A stretch of DNA of 38,769 nt. Source: Candidatus Goldiibacteriota bacterium. GTDB lineage: Bacteria; Oederibacteriota; PGYV01. Where the stretch lies: positions 1 to 38,769 of the forward strand of contig JAFGWA010000092.1 of NCBI GenBank assembly GCA_016937715.1, written 5' to 3'. Positions 15,365 through 24,123 of this stretch are shown here, one piece after another. Numbering within the stretch: the first letter of the stretch is position 1; the number at the start of each line of letters is the position of its first letter. Below the pieces are notes generated by a model. The model made no database searches, was not told where the DNA came from, and saw nothing but the letters and a program-made list of their open reading frames with translations. The position numbers and the translations under genes are program-made.

Positions 15365-17596
15365 TTACTGTTGAAGCCTTTTAAGAATTTCAACAGAGCC
15401 TGGTTTATCAATGGGGTTATTCCCGTTTCCGCATTTGGGGGAAAAGACGCAGACAGGGCACCCTTTTTCACAGGCGCATGATGACACGTTATTTAAAGTG
15501 ATTCTAAGCCAGTCCTTATATGAGTCAAACAGTTTTTCCGCGATTCCTATACCGCCTTCATATCCGTCGTAAACAAATATTACAGGGTTTCCGTTTGTAT
15601 AGGTGCTGTATGACCTGCCGCCAATGTCATCCCTGTCGCACATGGCGATAATCGGCGCCATTCCTATTACCGCGTGTTCCGCGGCGTGCATAGAGCCGTC
15701 AAGGTCAAAGCCGGATACGGCAGATATAACAGAAGGGGACATATCAAACCATACCGCCTGTGTGTTAAAAGTTAAAGGCGGCAGCACCAGATTTTCCTGC
15801 CCTAAAGTACGGCCCGCTTTTTTTCTTCTGTACCCTTTAAAAAATTCAGTGACGTTTACGTCTCCGTAGCACAGGGAAAAACCGTTAAAATTAATTTTCT
15901 TTTTCAGGGCAAGTATCTTTACCTCTTCTTCTGTCACGGGTTCTGTCACGTAATCCGCGGATTTTTTCTCTGCCGTGGCCTCGCCCTGCGCAAGGTCAAG
16001 TTCTGTTATTATGTATGTTTCGCCGTTATATAAATGTACCGCGCCTTTGTGCGCGGTTTCATAGGCCCGGCTTAAGGGCAGCTCTTCAAGTGTTTTTCCG
16101 TCCACCTTTACCTTAACTGACAAAGGCCCGGAAGAATCAAGTGACACCGCGTCGTGCGGGCGCACGCCGCCGGAATAAATAAGGCCGCGCGCCGTATGTT
16201 TTATAACGCCCTGTTTTTCAAGTTCCGGAATTATCAGGTCTGCGCCTGTGTCAGAAAACATGGTGCTGCTGTTTTCGCCTTCAGAAGGGTAAGGCAGTTC
16301 GGCAAGCGCGCACAGTACCTGGCCGGCGGTAATATTCGGGTTTTCAAGCGACACATTGGCGCTTTCAAAAGACCGCGTCATTACCGTTTCGGGAAATTTT
16401 AATATGTACTGTTCCATCGCGTCTTCGGATGGAATAAAAAATATTACCGATTCTTTTCCGCTTCTTCCCGCGCGTCCCGACTGCTGCCAGAAAGAGGAAA
16501 CAGTTCCCGGGTAGCCCGCCATTATGACGCTGTCCAACCCGCCTATGTCTATTCCCAGTTCAAGGGCATTGGTGGATATTATGGCTTTTGATTTTCCTGT
16601 CTTTAAATTGTTTTCAATCTCGCGGCGTAATTCCGGAGTGTAACCCGCCCTGTAAGAAGCGATGTCAAGCAGCCCGTCTTCCTGTGACGCCCACATTCTT
16701 ATGGATTCCGCCATTCTTCTTGATTTGGTAAAGACCAGCGTCTGTAAGCCGTTATTAGTACATGAAAGTAAAAGGTCTTTGGCCTGGGTGACAGGAGATT
16801 TTTCGGAATTTTTTGAGGCATCCCAAAAGATTATTTTTTTGCCAGCCAATGGCGCGCCGTTTTCGCTTATCTCCTCAAAGGGCAGCCCTGTCAATTTGTA
16901 CATGAACTGCGGGGCATTTTTAATTGACCCTGAAGCGGCTGTAACGGCGGGTTTCACGCCGTAATAATTGCATACGCGCAGCAGGCGTCTGATTAAAAAT
17001 GCGATGTTGGATCCAAAGACGCCCCTGTACCTGTGCGCTTCGTCCAGAACTATCAGGCTCAGGCGCGAATAAAAATCCGCGAATTTGGAATGATAGGGAA
17101 GTATCTGGTGCAGCTCGTAAGGGTTTGTGATAATTACGGAGGCTTCCCGGCGTAAGCGCTGTTTTGTATTTGCATCCGTATCGCCGTCATAAACGCCGCT
17201 TACAAAATTCAGGCATGATAATGAATTCATCTTTTCAATTGAAATTAACTGGTCATTTGAAAGCGCCTTTGCCGGGTAAATATACAGGCATGACCTGCCC
17301 TTTTCAATTTCAGAAAGCGCGGGCAGGTTAAAAGCAAGGCTTTTGCCGGAAGCGGTTGGTGTTGTAAGGACGCTGTTTAAACCGTTATTATGGTTTTTTA
17401 TTGCCTCTGCCTGATGAATATACAGATTCTTAAGGTTCAGCGCTTCAAGATACTTTTTCTGCGCGGGTGTTAATATTAACCTGTCCGTGTCACAGTATCT
17501 GGCGGGCGATTCGGGCAGTGTTACGGTTTTTATTATCTGGCCGCGGTAATATTTGGATATTTCAATATCCTGAATTAATAAATCTATTTTGCCCAT
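15365..17596 (-). CDS. mrfA: MrfA-type DEAH helicase with C-terminal Cys cluster
   Basis: A 743-residue superfamily 2 helicase of the YprA/MrfA (DUF1998) family. The N-terminal helicase core has a Q-like 'L-Y-I-H-Q-A-E-A', motif I 'T-P-T-A-S-G-K-S' (79-86), motif II DEAH (185-188) and motif VI 'Q-Q-S-G-R-A-G-R'. The C-terminal domain ends in a cysteine cluster (Cys707, 709, 713, 716, 722; C-x-C-x3-C-x2-C), the metal site that is the family's hallmark. In Bacillus subtilis MrfA works with the nuclease MrfB in removing mitomycin C adducts, outside UvrABC. The start overlaps the end of mrfB by 13 bases. Confidence 0.9.
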   Translation of the reverse strand: MGKIDLLIQDIEISKYYRGQIIKTVTLPESPARYCDTDRLILTPAQKKYLEALNLKNLYIHQAEAIKNHNNGLNSVLTTPTASGKSLAFNLPALSEIEKGRSCLYIYPAKALSNDQLISIEKMNSLSCLNFVSGVYDGDTDANTKQRLRREASVIITNPYELHQILPYHSKFADFYSRLSLIVLDEAHRYRGVFGSNIAFLIRRLLRVCNYYGVKPAVTAASGSIKNAPQFMYKLTGLPFEEISENGAPLAGKKIIFWDASKNSEKSPVTQAKDLLLSCTNNGLQTLVFTKSRRMAESIRMWASQEDGLLDIASYRAGYTPELRREIENNLKTGKSKAIISTNALELGIDIGGLDSVIMAGYPGTVSSFWQQSGRAGRSGKESVIFFIPSEDAMEQYILKFPETVMTRSFESANVSLENPNITAGQVLCALAELPYPSEGENSSTMFSDTGADLIIPELEKQGVIKHTARGLIYSGGVRPHDAVSLDSSGPLSVKVKVDGKTLEELPLSRAYETAHKGAVHLYNGETYIITELDLAQGEATAEKKSADYVTEPVTEEEVKILALKKKINFNGFSLCYGDVNVTEFFKGYRRKKAGRTLGQENLVLPPLTFNTQAVWFDMSPSVISAVSGFDLDGSMHAAEHAVIGMAPIIAMCDRDDIGGRSYSTYTNGNPVIFVYDGYEGGIGIAEKLFDSYKDWLRITLNNVSSCACEKGCPVCVFSPKCGNGNNPIDKPGSVEILKRLQQ

Positions 17597-18552
17597 TTTT
17601 CACCAAGTTTGTTTAAGACAAGCGCCATAGAGCGCACATCAATGACGTTATGTGTTGTGATAAGGTTAATGTCTTCCGGTTTTCGCAGTTTCAGCCAGCG
17701 GGAATAATGGTAATCCACTTCTGAGCCGTCTATGTCATTATCGCGGTACTCTTTTAAAAGGTACATTTCCATCTCTTTAAGAGAATGCGCCAAAGCCGCC
17801 GAAAACGCGGCCCTGCAGTAATGCAGAAGGTCAAAGTTAATAAGGGCGGAAAAACGTTTTGCGGCGTTTCTTAATCCGTAATATGAAAACCTGGAAACTG
17901 TAAACGGCACATCAAAAGACCTGCCGTTGTATGTGACAAGCGCTTTGAATTTTGACGAAAGGGTATCCAGGTACATAAGGGCTTCGTATTCGGCGTCGGG
18001 GTTTAACGCGGTAAACTGGTTAACGCTGAAAGTTTTATTGTCCGCGTAATACCCTGTGCCTATTGTGATTATCTGGGTTTCGGAAAAAAGGCTGCGGGTT
18101 TCCAAATCCAGAAACAATAAATCTTTTGGGGCGTATAAGCCGGACATAAGGTAAAAAAGCCTGTTAGAGCCGGATAAACGCGTGCGCAGTTTTTTTGTAA
18201 GTTCTTCCGGGGTGCAGGACAATATATCCGCAAGGCCTGCCGCATGCTGTTTATGCTTCTCGTGCGACAGGGCATCCTGTATTTTATTAATGCCCGTGCT
18301 CTTTAATTTCTCGGCTTTTTTGGCGCGCACACCCGGTAAAAGTTCCAGGCAGCATTCACACTCGTTCTTAAACAGCTCCGCAGGGGGTAATGACGGTGTA
18401 ATTGCAAAGTCTTCAGTATAAGTAAGCAGTTTTGCCCCTTCCACTTCGGTTATCTGCCCCTTTAAACCGGCTTCTTTAATGGAATATGGAATCTCTTTTT
18501 CGGGCTTTTTCTGCGCTGTGAATTTCTTTAATATGTCGGGGTTAAACGCCAT
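17584..18552 (-). CDS. mrfB: MrfB-type RNase H-like exonuclease
   Basis: A 322-residue protein of the YprB ribonuclease-H-like family and the nuclease half of the MrfAB repair system. An N-terminal region has a Cys cluster (Cys65, 67, 68) and a helix-hairpin-helix-like 'L-L-P-G-V-R-A-K-K-A-E-K-L' (71-83). The DEDD nuclease core carries Asp149 and Glu151 ('F-L-D-L-E-T'), Asp214 ('Y-N-G-R-S-F-D'), and His301 with Asp305 ('H-N-V-I-D-V'). All catalytic acids are present, so activity is expected. CAGGAG before the ATG and an extended -10 on the minus strand at 18580-18588 support this start. It is first in the two-gene unit. Confidence 0.88.
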   Translation of the reverse strand: MAFNPDILKKFTAQKKPEKEIPYSIKEAGLKGQITEVEGAKLLTYTEDFAITPSLPPAELFKNECECCLELLPGVRAKKAEKLKSTGINKIQDALSHEKHKQHAAGLADILSCTPEELTKKLRTRLSGSNRLFYLMSGLYAPKDLLFLDLETRSLFSETQIITIGTGYYADNKTFSVNQFTALNPDAEYEALMYLDTLSSKFKALVTYNGRSFDVPFTVSRFSYYGLRNAAKRFSALINFDLLHYCRAAFSAALAHSLKEMEMYLLKEYRDNDIDGSEVDYHYSRWLKLRKPEDINLITTHNVIDVRSMALVLNKLGEKWAK

Positions 18553-18579
18553 TTAAATCTCCTGTGTTTTATACGGCTG

Positions 18580-18588
18580 ATTATATCA
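18580..18588 (-). promoter_or_regulatory. Extended -10 element of the mrfB-mrfA operon
   Basis: Read on the minus strand the bases give TGATATAAT, a perfect TGnTATAAT, about 28 bases before the mrfB start. No convincing -35 box or LexA-like palindrome is visible. Confidence 0.5.
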
Positions 18589-18690
18589 TAAATAAATACC
18601 GGCACTCCGGAAGCTGAGAAGTTTTATTTGCGCTTTGATTATTAACAGTTTTATGTTTAAATAAAATATCAAAAATCCGGGAGGGAATAC

Positions 18691-19668
18691 ATGGCAAAAA
18701 AACCTGCAAAGAAAGCGGTTAAAAAATCAATTAAGAAACCTGTAAAAAAAACTGACAGAAAAAGCGCGGGTAAGAAGGTATTGGTTAAAAAAACTGCCGG
18801 TTTAGAAAATATTATTACTCCAAAACAGCAGCCTTTGCGGGAGATTAAATTAATTTCTGTGGTAAAAAACAGTTTTGATACAATGGTAAATAATTTCTGG
18901 GAGCTTATGCTGCTGCTTTTTTTACCTTCCGCCTGTTTTTTGATAGGTTACCTGCCTTCGTACAGGCCGGACGCGCAGATCACAGGCGTTGAAGGTTTTA
19001 ACTGGCCTTTTATGATTGCGGGATACTTAATTGGTATTATTACTTATATTATGGTGTTTGTTGTGCTGGACAGACGGGACAAAGGGCTGCGTGAAAAAAG
19101 TACGGGAGAATACGTAAAAGAAAATTTAATGGGTGCTGTAAAACGGCTGCCTGCTGTTTTGTTGATAGGTTTGATATTTTTTTCCGTGATTGCGGCTGTT
19201 TTAGGAATACCTGCGGGGATAATAGTTTTTGCAGCGCTTGCGGATGAAAGTGTAAAAGCGGCTTCTATAGCAGCGGCGGTACTGCTTTTTGTAATTGCTT
19301 TGGGGGCGGTTTTTATAATTGTGCTGGTTTACGGCCAGTCGTTTATACTTGCTGTAACCAGGCCGGGAATAAAAAATCCCATAGCCCACAGCGCTAAAAT
19401 TACAAAAGGGAAAAGATGGAATATACTGTTATTATACATTCTGCTTTGGATGATGACCGCTTCGGTGCAGATTATGGTGATGATGCCGGCTTATATTCTG
19501 GGCGCTTTGTCATTGGCTTTTATTCCATTGTTGATGCTGGTTGGAATCATATATATGGTATTTATAATGGCTATAAACGTTTTTAATAATGTGTTTTATT
19601 TTTCGCTCTTCAGGGCGCTTGAAGATTCGTACCGGGATAAAAACGGCACAACAGCCCCGGGTAAATAG
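18691..19668 (+). CDS. Polytopic membrane protein with a lysine-rich H1-like N-terminal tail
   Basis: A 325-residue protein behind GGGAGGG. Residues 1-45 are an extreme Lys/Ala/Pro tail ('K-K-P-A-K-K-A-V-K-K' and similar), like the DNA- or RNA-binding tails of histone-H1-type bacterial proteins. The body has six hydrophobic segments (about 70-95, 105-125, 150-180, 188-218, 245-270, 273-300), with the pattern of YciC/DUF975-like glycerophosphoryl-diester-associated membrane proteins: long amphipathic starts, then 'V-V-K-N-S-F-D'. The first hydrophobic segment follows the tail at about residue 66, so the tail is probably cytosolic. Family assignment is tentative and the function unknown. Sequence simplicity of the tail could reflect acquisition or drift. 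Confidence 0.75.
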   Translation: MAKKPAKKAVKKSIKKPVKKTDRKSAGKKVLVKKTAGLENIITPKQQPLREIKLISVVKNSFDTMVNNFWELMLLLFLPSACFLIGYLPSYRPDAQITGVEGFNWPFMIAGYLIGIITYIMVFVVLDRRDKGLREKSTGEYVKENLMGAVKRLPAVLLIGLIFFSVIAAVLGIPAGIIVFAALADESVKAASIAAAVLLFVIALGAVFIIVLVYGQSFILAVTRPGIKNPIAHSAKITKGKRWNILLLYILLWMMTASVQIMVMMPAYILGALSLAFIPLLMLVGIIYMVFIMAINVFNNVFYFSLFRALEDSYRDKNGTTAPGK

Positions 19669-19757
19669 TAATTCATCTGTTTGTTCAGGAGCCGTGCGTA
19701 AGCCTTGATTTTACACCGCTTTATAAGCTATGCTTGTAATGGCGGGGTGGATTAATT

Positions 19758-20495
19758 ATGAAGATTGCATTTATATCGGATATTCACAGTAATTACGATG
19801 CTTTAAAAACAGCTGCGGAATTCATTAAGGACAGTAATGCCGAAGCCGTGTACTGCGCCGGAGATATCATCGGGTATGGCGCGCAGCCTAATGAATGCGT
19901 GGATACGTTAAGGGGAATGCGGGCGTTATGCGTAAGGGGTAATCATGAAGATTACTTATTGGGGGAGAAAGACTTTAACGGGGTAAACAGGAATGCCAGG
20001 GAAGCAATATCCTGGCACCGGGATACGGTAACGGAAAAAAATATGAAATACATAAAGGGGCTGAAATATTCCGAGGTAATAAAAGAACACTCCATAAAAA
20101 TTGTTCATGGTTCGCCTTTTTATCCGGAGAATTTCAACTATGTCATGTCCAGAAGGGAAGTGATTGAAGCCTTTTTATCATTTGAAGAACAGATATGTTT
20201 AATAGGGCATACTCACATTCCCGCGGCATTCAGGTTTAATGAAGACTCCGGGCTGTATCAGTACAGGTTTGGCAGCAAAGTACATGTTGAAAAAGGATTC
20301 AGGTATATTATTAACATAGGAAGCGTGGGTCAGCCGCGCGACGGCATGCCGCAGGCGGGAGTCTGTTTGTATGACAGTGACAGCGGTATTTTTGCCGAAA
20401 AAAGGCTTGATTATGATATTCACTCCGCGCAAAAAAAAATACTTGACGCAGGCCTTCCGCCAACCCTTGCCTACCGCCTGGCGTATGGGCTTTAA
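19758..20495 (+). CDS. Metallophosphoesterase, YfcE/MJ0936-like
   Basis: A 245-residue calcineurin-like phosphoesterase. The five metal motifs are in order: 'S-D-I-H-S-N' (8-13), 'A-G-D-I-I-G-Y-G' (about 36), 'G-N-H-E-D' (about 62), 'H-G-S-P' (about 118) and 'G-H-T-H-I-P' (about 151), plus 'N-I-G-S-V-G-Q-P-R' near 190. This is the small phosphodiesterase group (YfcE, MJ0936) that hydrolyses phosphodiesters in vitro; the physiological substrate is not known. The ATG is preceded by GGGGTGG. It stands between the H1-tailed membrane protein and the AbiE pair and is probably a separate unit. Confidence 0.9.
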   Translation: MKIAFISDIHSNYDALKTAAEFIKDSNAEAVYCAGDIIGYGAQPNECVDTLRGMRALCVRGNHEDYLLGEKDFNGVNRNAREAISWHRDTVTEKNMKYIKGLKYSEVIKEHSIKIVHGSPFYPENFNYVMSRREVIEAFLSFEEQICLIGHTHIPAAFRFNEDSGLYQYRFGSKVHVEKGFRYIINIGSVGQPRDGMPQAGVCLYDSDSGIFAEKRLDYDIHSAQKKILDAGLPPTLAYRLAYGL

Positions 20496-20530
20496 TTTAT
20501 ACAACGGGCAGGCAGCTTCCGGAAAAAAAC

Positions 20531-20559
20531 TTGACAGTTAATGATTTGTAACTTATAAT
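20531..20559 (+). promoter_or_regulatory. Full-consensus sigma-70 promoter of the abiE operon
   Basis: TTGACA (20531-20536), exactly 17 bases, and TATAAT (20554-20559): every consensus position matches. The antitoxin ATG is 42 bases downstream. Such a strong promoter is expected to be held down by a repressor, which fits the inverted repeat that follows. Confidence 0.9.
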
Positions 20560-20564
20560 TCGTT

Positions 20565-20578
20565 GTAAATAAATTTAC
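20565..20578. promoter_or_regulatory. Inverted repeat, probable AbiEi operator
   Basis: GTAAAT-AA-ATTTAC is a perfect 6-bp inverted repeat starting six bases after the -10 box, across the expected transcription start; TTCG and CGAA flank it with two extra bases on the left. A second TTGTAA at 20546-20551 repeats part of the left arm. AbiEi antitoxins are known to repress their own operon by binding inverted repeats, so this is the likely operator. The binding itself is inferred. Confidence 0.65.
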
Positions 20579-20600
20579 GAAAAATCCAGCAGGTGGAAAA

Positions 20601-21404
20601 ATGAGTAATAATACTACAAAGACGGATTATATCACACAGCGTGAAAAAGAAGTAATAGGAAGGCTGTCTTATGAAAAGGCAGATATTGTTACCCGTTTTC
20701 AATTTGACGCGTATTTTTCAAAGTATCCTAAAAACGTAAGATCAAAGCTTATTTACAGGCTTAAGAAAAAGGGAATTCTTAAAAAAATCAAAAATGGATT
20801 ATATGTTTATTCGCCGATAGAAGCCGGTCCAGGAGGAAGAAATATAAGTGAATATAGGATTCCGGCGCTTCTGTTTCCGGACGGAGAATATTATATGGGT
20901 TATTCTCCTATGTATAATTATTATAAATTTACAGATCAGATATACCAGGTTGTTTATCTGTTAAATACAAAACTTCAGCGCAAAATAAATGCCGGCGGTT
21001 TAAGGTTTAATCTGTTGAAAATACAAAAAAGCAGGATGTACGGTTTGATGGAAGCGGATTTTACAGGCACAAAAGTGAAAATAAGCGACCGTGAAAGAAC
21101 GCTTGTTGATTTGTTGTATTATTCCGCTCCGGTAGGAGGGTTAAAAAAAGCGTATAAGATAATGACAGATGAAGTTAAAAACGGCAGGATAAATCTTAAG
21201 AAGTTTATTTCTTATTTGGAAATTTTTCCTTCGGCTTATGTCAGAAAACGCGCGGGATATATTCTTGAAAATTCAGGGGTAAAAACAGGTAAATTGGTTA
21301 AAACAATAAATTCTTCTTCTTTAATGGGCCTTTATGAAGGCCGCGGCAGAAAGGGTAAAATAGATAAAAAATGGGGGGTTATTATTAATGATTCACAGGA
21401 ATAA
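20601..21404 (+). CDS. abiEi: AbiEi-type antitoxin of a type IV toxin-antitoxin system
   Basis: A 267-residue protein. Residues about 10-75 form a winged helix-turn-helix ('K-A-D-I-V-T-R-F', 'L-I-Y-R-L-K-K-K-G-I-L-K-K-I' and a Gly-Leu-Tyr wing), followed by the larger C-terminal domain with 'R-I-P-A-L-L-F-P-D' and 'R-T-L-V-D-L-L-Y' typical of AbiEi. In type IV systems the antitoxin opposes the toxin without binding it and represses the operon through the winged helix. Its end overlaps the toxin start by 17 bases, so they are translated together. The promoter at 20531 and inverted repeat at 20565 complete the layout. Confidence 0.85.
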   Translation: MSNNTTKTDYITQREKEVIGRLSYEKADIVTRFQFDAYFSKYPKNVRSKLIYRLKKKGILKKIKNGLYVYSPIEAGPGGRNISEYRIPALLFPDGEYYMGYSPMYNYYKFTDQIYQVVYLLNTKLQRKINAGGLRFNLLKIQKSRMYGLMEADFTGTKVKISDRERTLVDLLYYSAPVGGLKKAYKIMTDEVKNGRINLKKFISYLEIFPSAYVRKRAGYILENSGVKTGKLVKTINSSSLMGLYEGRGRKGKIDKKWGVIINDSQE

Positions 21405-22248
21405 AAGGCAATTTTCAGAAGTACTGGAAAGAACATCAGGACGGACCGGATTTCCGTTAAGGCTGCTTGAAAAAGATTATTATTTAACAATATTGCTGGG
21501 CGGCATGAATGAAAAACTTGATGAGAATCTTATTTTTAAAGGGGGCACGTGTCTTAATAAAATTTATTTTGAATATTTCAGGCTTAGTGAGGATCTGGAT
21601 TTCACCCTTGTTCTGCCTGAACAAAAAAGTACAAAAGGCAAAAGAAGCGCGGCTATGAAAAAGATTAAAAACAGCATAAAGGAATATACGGAAAATCTGG
21701 GTTTAAGATTAGATGAATCCGGGCCTGCGGGCAGGAATGAGAGCAGGCAGTATGTTTATTATATGGAATATGATTCTGTAATTACAGGAGCGGTTGATCA
21801 CGTTAAATTTGAAGTTGGTTTAAGGGCAAATCCATGTCTTCCGGCGCATTTAAAAGAGGTTAAGCACGTATTTAAAAATCCTTTCACGGAGGAAGATTTG
21901 TTTAAGGCGGGTAATGTAAAATGCATGCAGCTGCCGGAAATCGCGGCGGAAAAATTAAGAGCTGCAGTGACAAGAAAAACCATAGCTCCAAGAGATTTTT
22001 TTGATCTTCATTATCTGATAATGAATAAATTTGATTTCAAATCTTTGGAGTTTAAAGAACTTGCGGCAAAAAAGTTTGAAGAAGATGGATTTACCCGGGA
22101 ATTAAAAATGTATTATAATAACTTAAGGCCGCCTGAAGAAATTGAAAGTATGGTATTAAGGTTTGAAGATGAACTGTATCCGGTGTTAACACAGGAAGCA
22201 AAAGAGCGATTTGATTTAAAAAGAGTTATAAAATATTTTAAGGATTAA
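21388..22248 (+). CDS. abiEii: AbiEii-type nucleotidyltransferase toxin
   Basis: A 286-residue DNA polymerase-beta-like nucleotidyltransferase of the AbiEii family. Key motifs are 'L-E-K-D-Y-Y-L' (27-33), the KGGT box 'K-G-G-T-C-L-N-K' (51-58), the acidic 'S-E-D-L-D-F' (67-72) that supplies the metal-binding Asp residues, and 'A-P-R-D-F-F-D-L-H-Y-L' near 193-203. All are intact. Known relatives stop growth by transferring nucleotides to RNA targets such as tRNA acceptor ends, and protect against phages by abortive infection. The start lies inside the end of abiEi, with GGGGGG about 10 bases upstream. Confidence 0.9.
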   Translation: MIHRNKRQFSEVLERTSGRTGFPLRLLEKDYYLTILLGGMNEKLDENLIFKGGTCLNKIYFEYFRLSEDLDFTLVLPEQKSTKGKRSAAMKKIKNSIKEYTENLGLRLDESGPAGRNESRQYVYYMEYDSVITGAVDHVKFEVGLRANPCLPAHLKEVKHVFKNPFTEEDLFKAGNVKCMQLPEIAAEKLRAAVTRKTIAPRDFFDLHYLIMNKFDFKSLEFKELAAKKFEEDGFTRELKMYYNNLRPPEEIESMVLRFEDELYPVLTQEAKERFDLKRVIKYFKD

Positions 22249-22283
22249 ACTTACAAGTTAATATGGTAATGAAAGGAGAAGCA

Positions 22284-23123
22284 ATGAAACCAATAATCGC
22301 GGTAATTTATGATTTTGACGGGACGTTAACACCGGGTTCCATGCAGGACTATACTGTCCTGCCGCAGGTGGGGATAAAGGGCGCGGATTTCTGGCGCGAG
22401 CTGGAAACCCAGATGAGAAAGACAGGCGGGGATTCCACGCTTACATACATGCGTATGATACTTGAAAAAGCGCACAAGGCAGGGGTGCCGCTGACACGCG
22501 CGATGTTCGCGAAACCCGCGAAAAACATAAAGTATTTTAAAGGGGTAAAATCGCACTTTCACAGATTAAACCGGTATATAAAATCAAAAATGCCGGCAGC
22601 GGAAATACGGCATTACATAACCTCCGGCGGCATTAAAGAGATTATACAGGGTACATCCATATTTAAGAATTTCTATAATGTATTCGCGTGCGAGTATTAT
22701 TATAACCGGCAGGGCAAGGCTGTATTCCCAAATATTGTCGTAAATGACACCAACAAGACGCAGTATATTTTTCGTATTAATAAAGGAAAGGAAAAGCAGG
22801 GTGAATCCATCAACGAACATATGGATGAAAAAATAAGGCCTATTCCTTTTAAAAACATGATATACATAGGAGACGGGCTGACAGATGTGCCGTCAATGAC
22901 GGTTGTCCGTGGCGCAGGCGGATATGCTGTCGCGGTATACGCGCCGGGGGATAAAAAAGGGTATAAAGTCTGCAGGCAGCTGCTGAAGGCCGGGCGCGCG
23001 GATTTAATGGCGGAAGCGGACTATTCGGAAGGTTCAAAACTTACGGCTCTTATAAATATGCTTGCGGATAAAATCATCGCGGATGTAAAGTACCGTTTTG
23101 AGGCGGAAAAACAAAGGGAGTAG
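22284..23123 (+). CDS. HAD-superfamily phosphatase
   Basis: A 279-residue HAD hydrolase. Motif I is 'Y-D-F-D-G-T-L-T' with nucleophile Asp10 and acid Asp12. Motif II is 'Y-I-T-S-G-G' (about 112-117), a Lys/Arg-rich region supplies motif III, and 'G-D-G-L-T-D' (about 199-204) is motif IV. A helical cap lies between I and II. The substrate is unknown. An in-frame ATG at 22263 exists, but AAGGAG sits seven bases before ATG 22284. The gene begins 36 bases after the abiEii stop with no terminator between, so it may be transcribed with the toxin-antitoxin pair; a functional link is not implied. Confidence 0.85.
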   Translation: MKPIIAVIYDFDGTLTPGSMQDYTVLPQVGIKGADFWRELETQMRKTGGDSTLTYMRMILEKAHKAGVPLTRAMFAKPAKNIKYFKGVKSHFHRLNRYIKSKMPAAEIRHYITSGGIKEIIQGTSIFKNFYNVFACEYYYNRQGKAVFPNIVVNDTNKTQYIFRINKGKEKQGESINEHMDEKIRPIPFKNMIYIGDGLTDVPSMTVVRGAGGYAVAVYAPGDKKGYKVCRQLLKAGRADLMAEADYSEGSKLTALINMLADKIIADVKYRFEAEKQRE

Positions 23124-23285
23124 TATTCTGCATGCGCTGCAGCCGTATAATGCCGGTTTTTAAAGGGTTAAGCGGTATGTGTTGTATTTTTGGCTATGCC
23201 GATAAACGAAAAAACTTCAAATAAACATATACAAATATTTATATCTGTTTATAATGTCAGTATAAAAAAATAGAGGAGGTTCAAG

Positions 23286-24119
23286 ATGGCGGAAGAATTT
23301 TACGAAATGAAAAAAGCTTTTAACAGGTTTCCAAAGACAATAATTACGATTGGTATTTTGCTGGTTGTTTTAATTTTTTTCAGGCCTTGGGCGCTGGTAG
23401 GCCCGGGTGAAAGGGGAGTTATGCTGAATTTTGGAGCGGTTGAGGATAAAGTCCTTAATGAAGGCATACATTTCAGGATTCCGGTAATGCAGAGCATAGT
23501 GACTTTGGATGTTAAAGTACAGAAAGCAATGACGGAAACAATTGCGGCTTCAGCCGACCTTCAGGATGTCACATCCACAGTGGCGCTTAACTACCACATA
23601 ATTCCGGATAAAGCCAATAAAGTTTATCAGGAACTTGGAATCCAGTTTAAAGACAGAATAATTGACCCGGCAATACTTGAAGTGGTAAAGGCTGTAACCG
23701 CAAGGTATTCCGCGGAAGAACTTATTACAAAAAGGCCGATAGTCGGCGAAGAGATGCGGCTGAAACTTGAAGAACGTTTAAGGCCGTATAATATAGCGGT
23801 GGACGCGTTTTCGATTGTGGCTTTCAGTTTTTCAAAAGTGTTTACGGAAGCCATTGAAAATAAACAGACAGCGGAACAGCTGGCGTTAAAAGCGAAACGT
23901 GATCTTGAGCGTATTAAGATAGAAGCGGAACAGAAGATTACAGCCGCCCGCGCGGAAGCTGAATCTTTAAGGTTACAAAAGGCCAACATCTCTGCCGACC
24001 TTATTGAACTTAGAAAGATAGAAGCCAATATGAAAGCGATTGAAAAGTGGAACGGCATACTGCCAAATGTAACCGGCGCCGGAGCAGTGCCGTTTATAGG
24101 CGTGGGCGACAGCAAGTAA
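23286..24119 (+). CDS. Prohibitin-family SPFH membrane protein
   Basis: A 277-residue protein with one N-terminal membrane helix (about 17-34), an SPFH domain (about 35-200) and a helical C-terminal coil (about 200-260). The sequence 'V-G-P-G-E-R-G-V-M-L-N-F-G' after the helix and 'E-G-I-H-F-R-I-P' are the prohibitin signature, and 'Y-S-A-E-E-L-I-T-K-R' is the conserved oligomerisation region. Bacterial members form large membrane-bound rings and organise membrane microdomains or protease complexes. The ribosome binding site is GAGGAGG. It appears to be a single-gene unit with no nfeD or ftsH gene alongside. Confidence 0.9.
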   Translation: MAEEFYEMKKAFNRFPKTIITIGILLVVLIFFRPWALVGPGERGVMLNFGAVEDKVLNEGIHFRIPVMQSIVTLDVKVQKAMTETIAASADLQDVTSTVALNYHIIPDKANKVYQELGIQFKDRIIDPAILEVVKAVTARYSAEELITKRPIVGEEMRLKLEERLRPYNIAVDAFSIVAFSFSKVFTEAIENKQTAEQLALKAKRDLERIKIEAEQKITAARAEAESLRLQKANISADLIELRKIEANMKAIEKWNGILPNVTGAGAVPFIGVGDSK

Positions 24120-24123
24120 AGCG

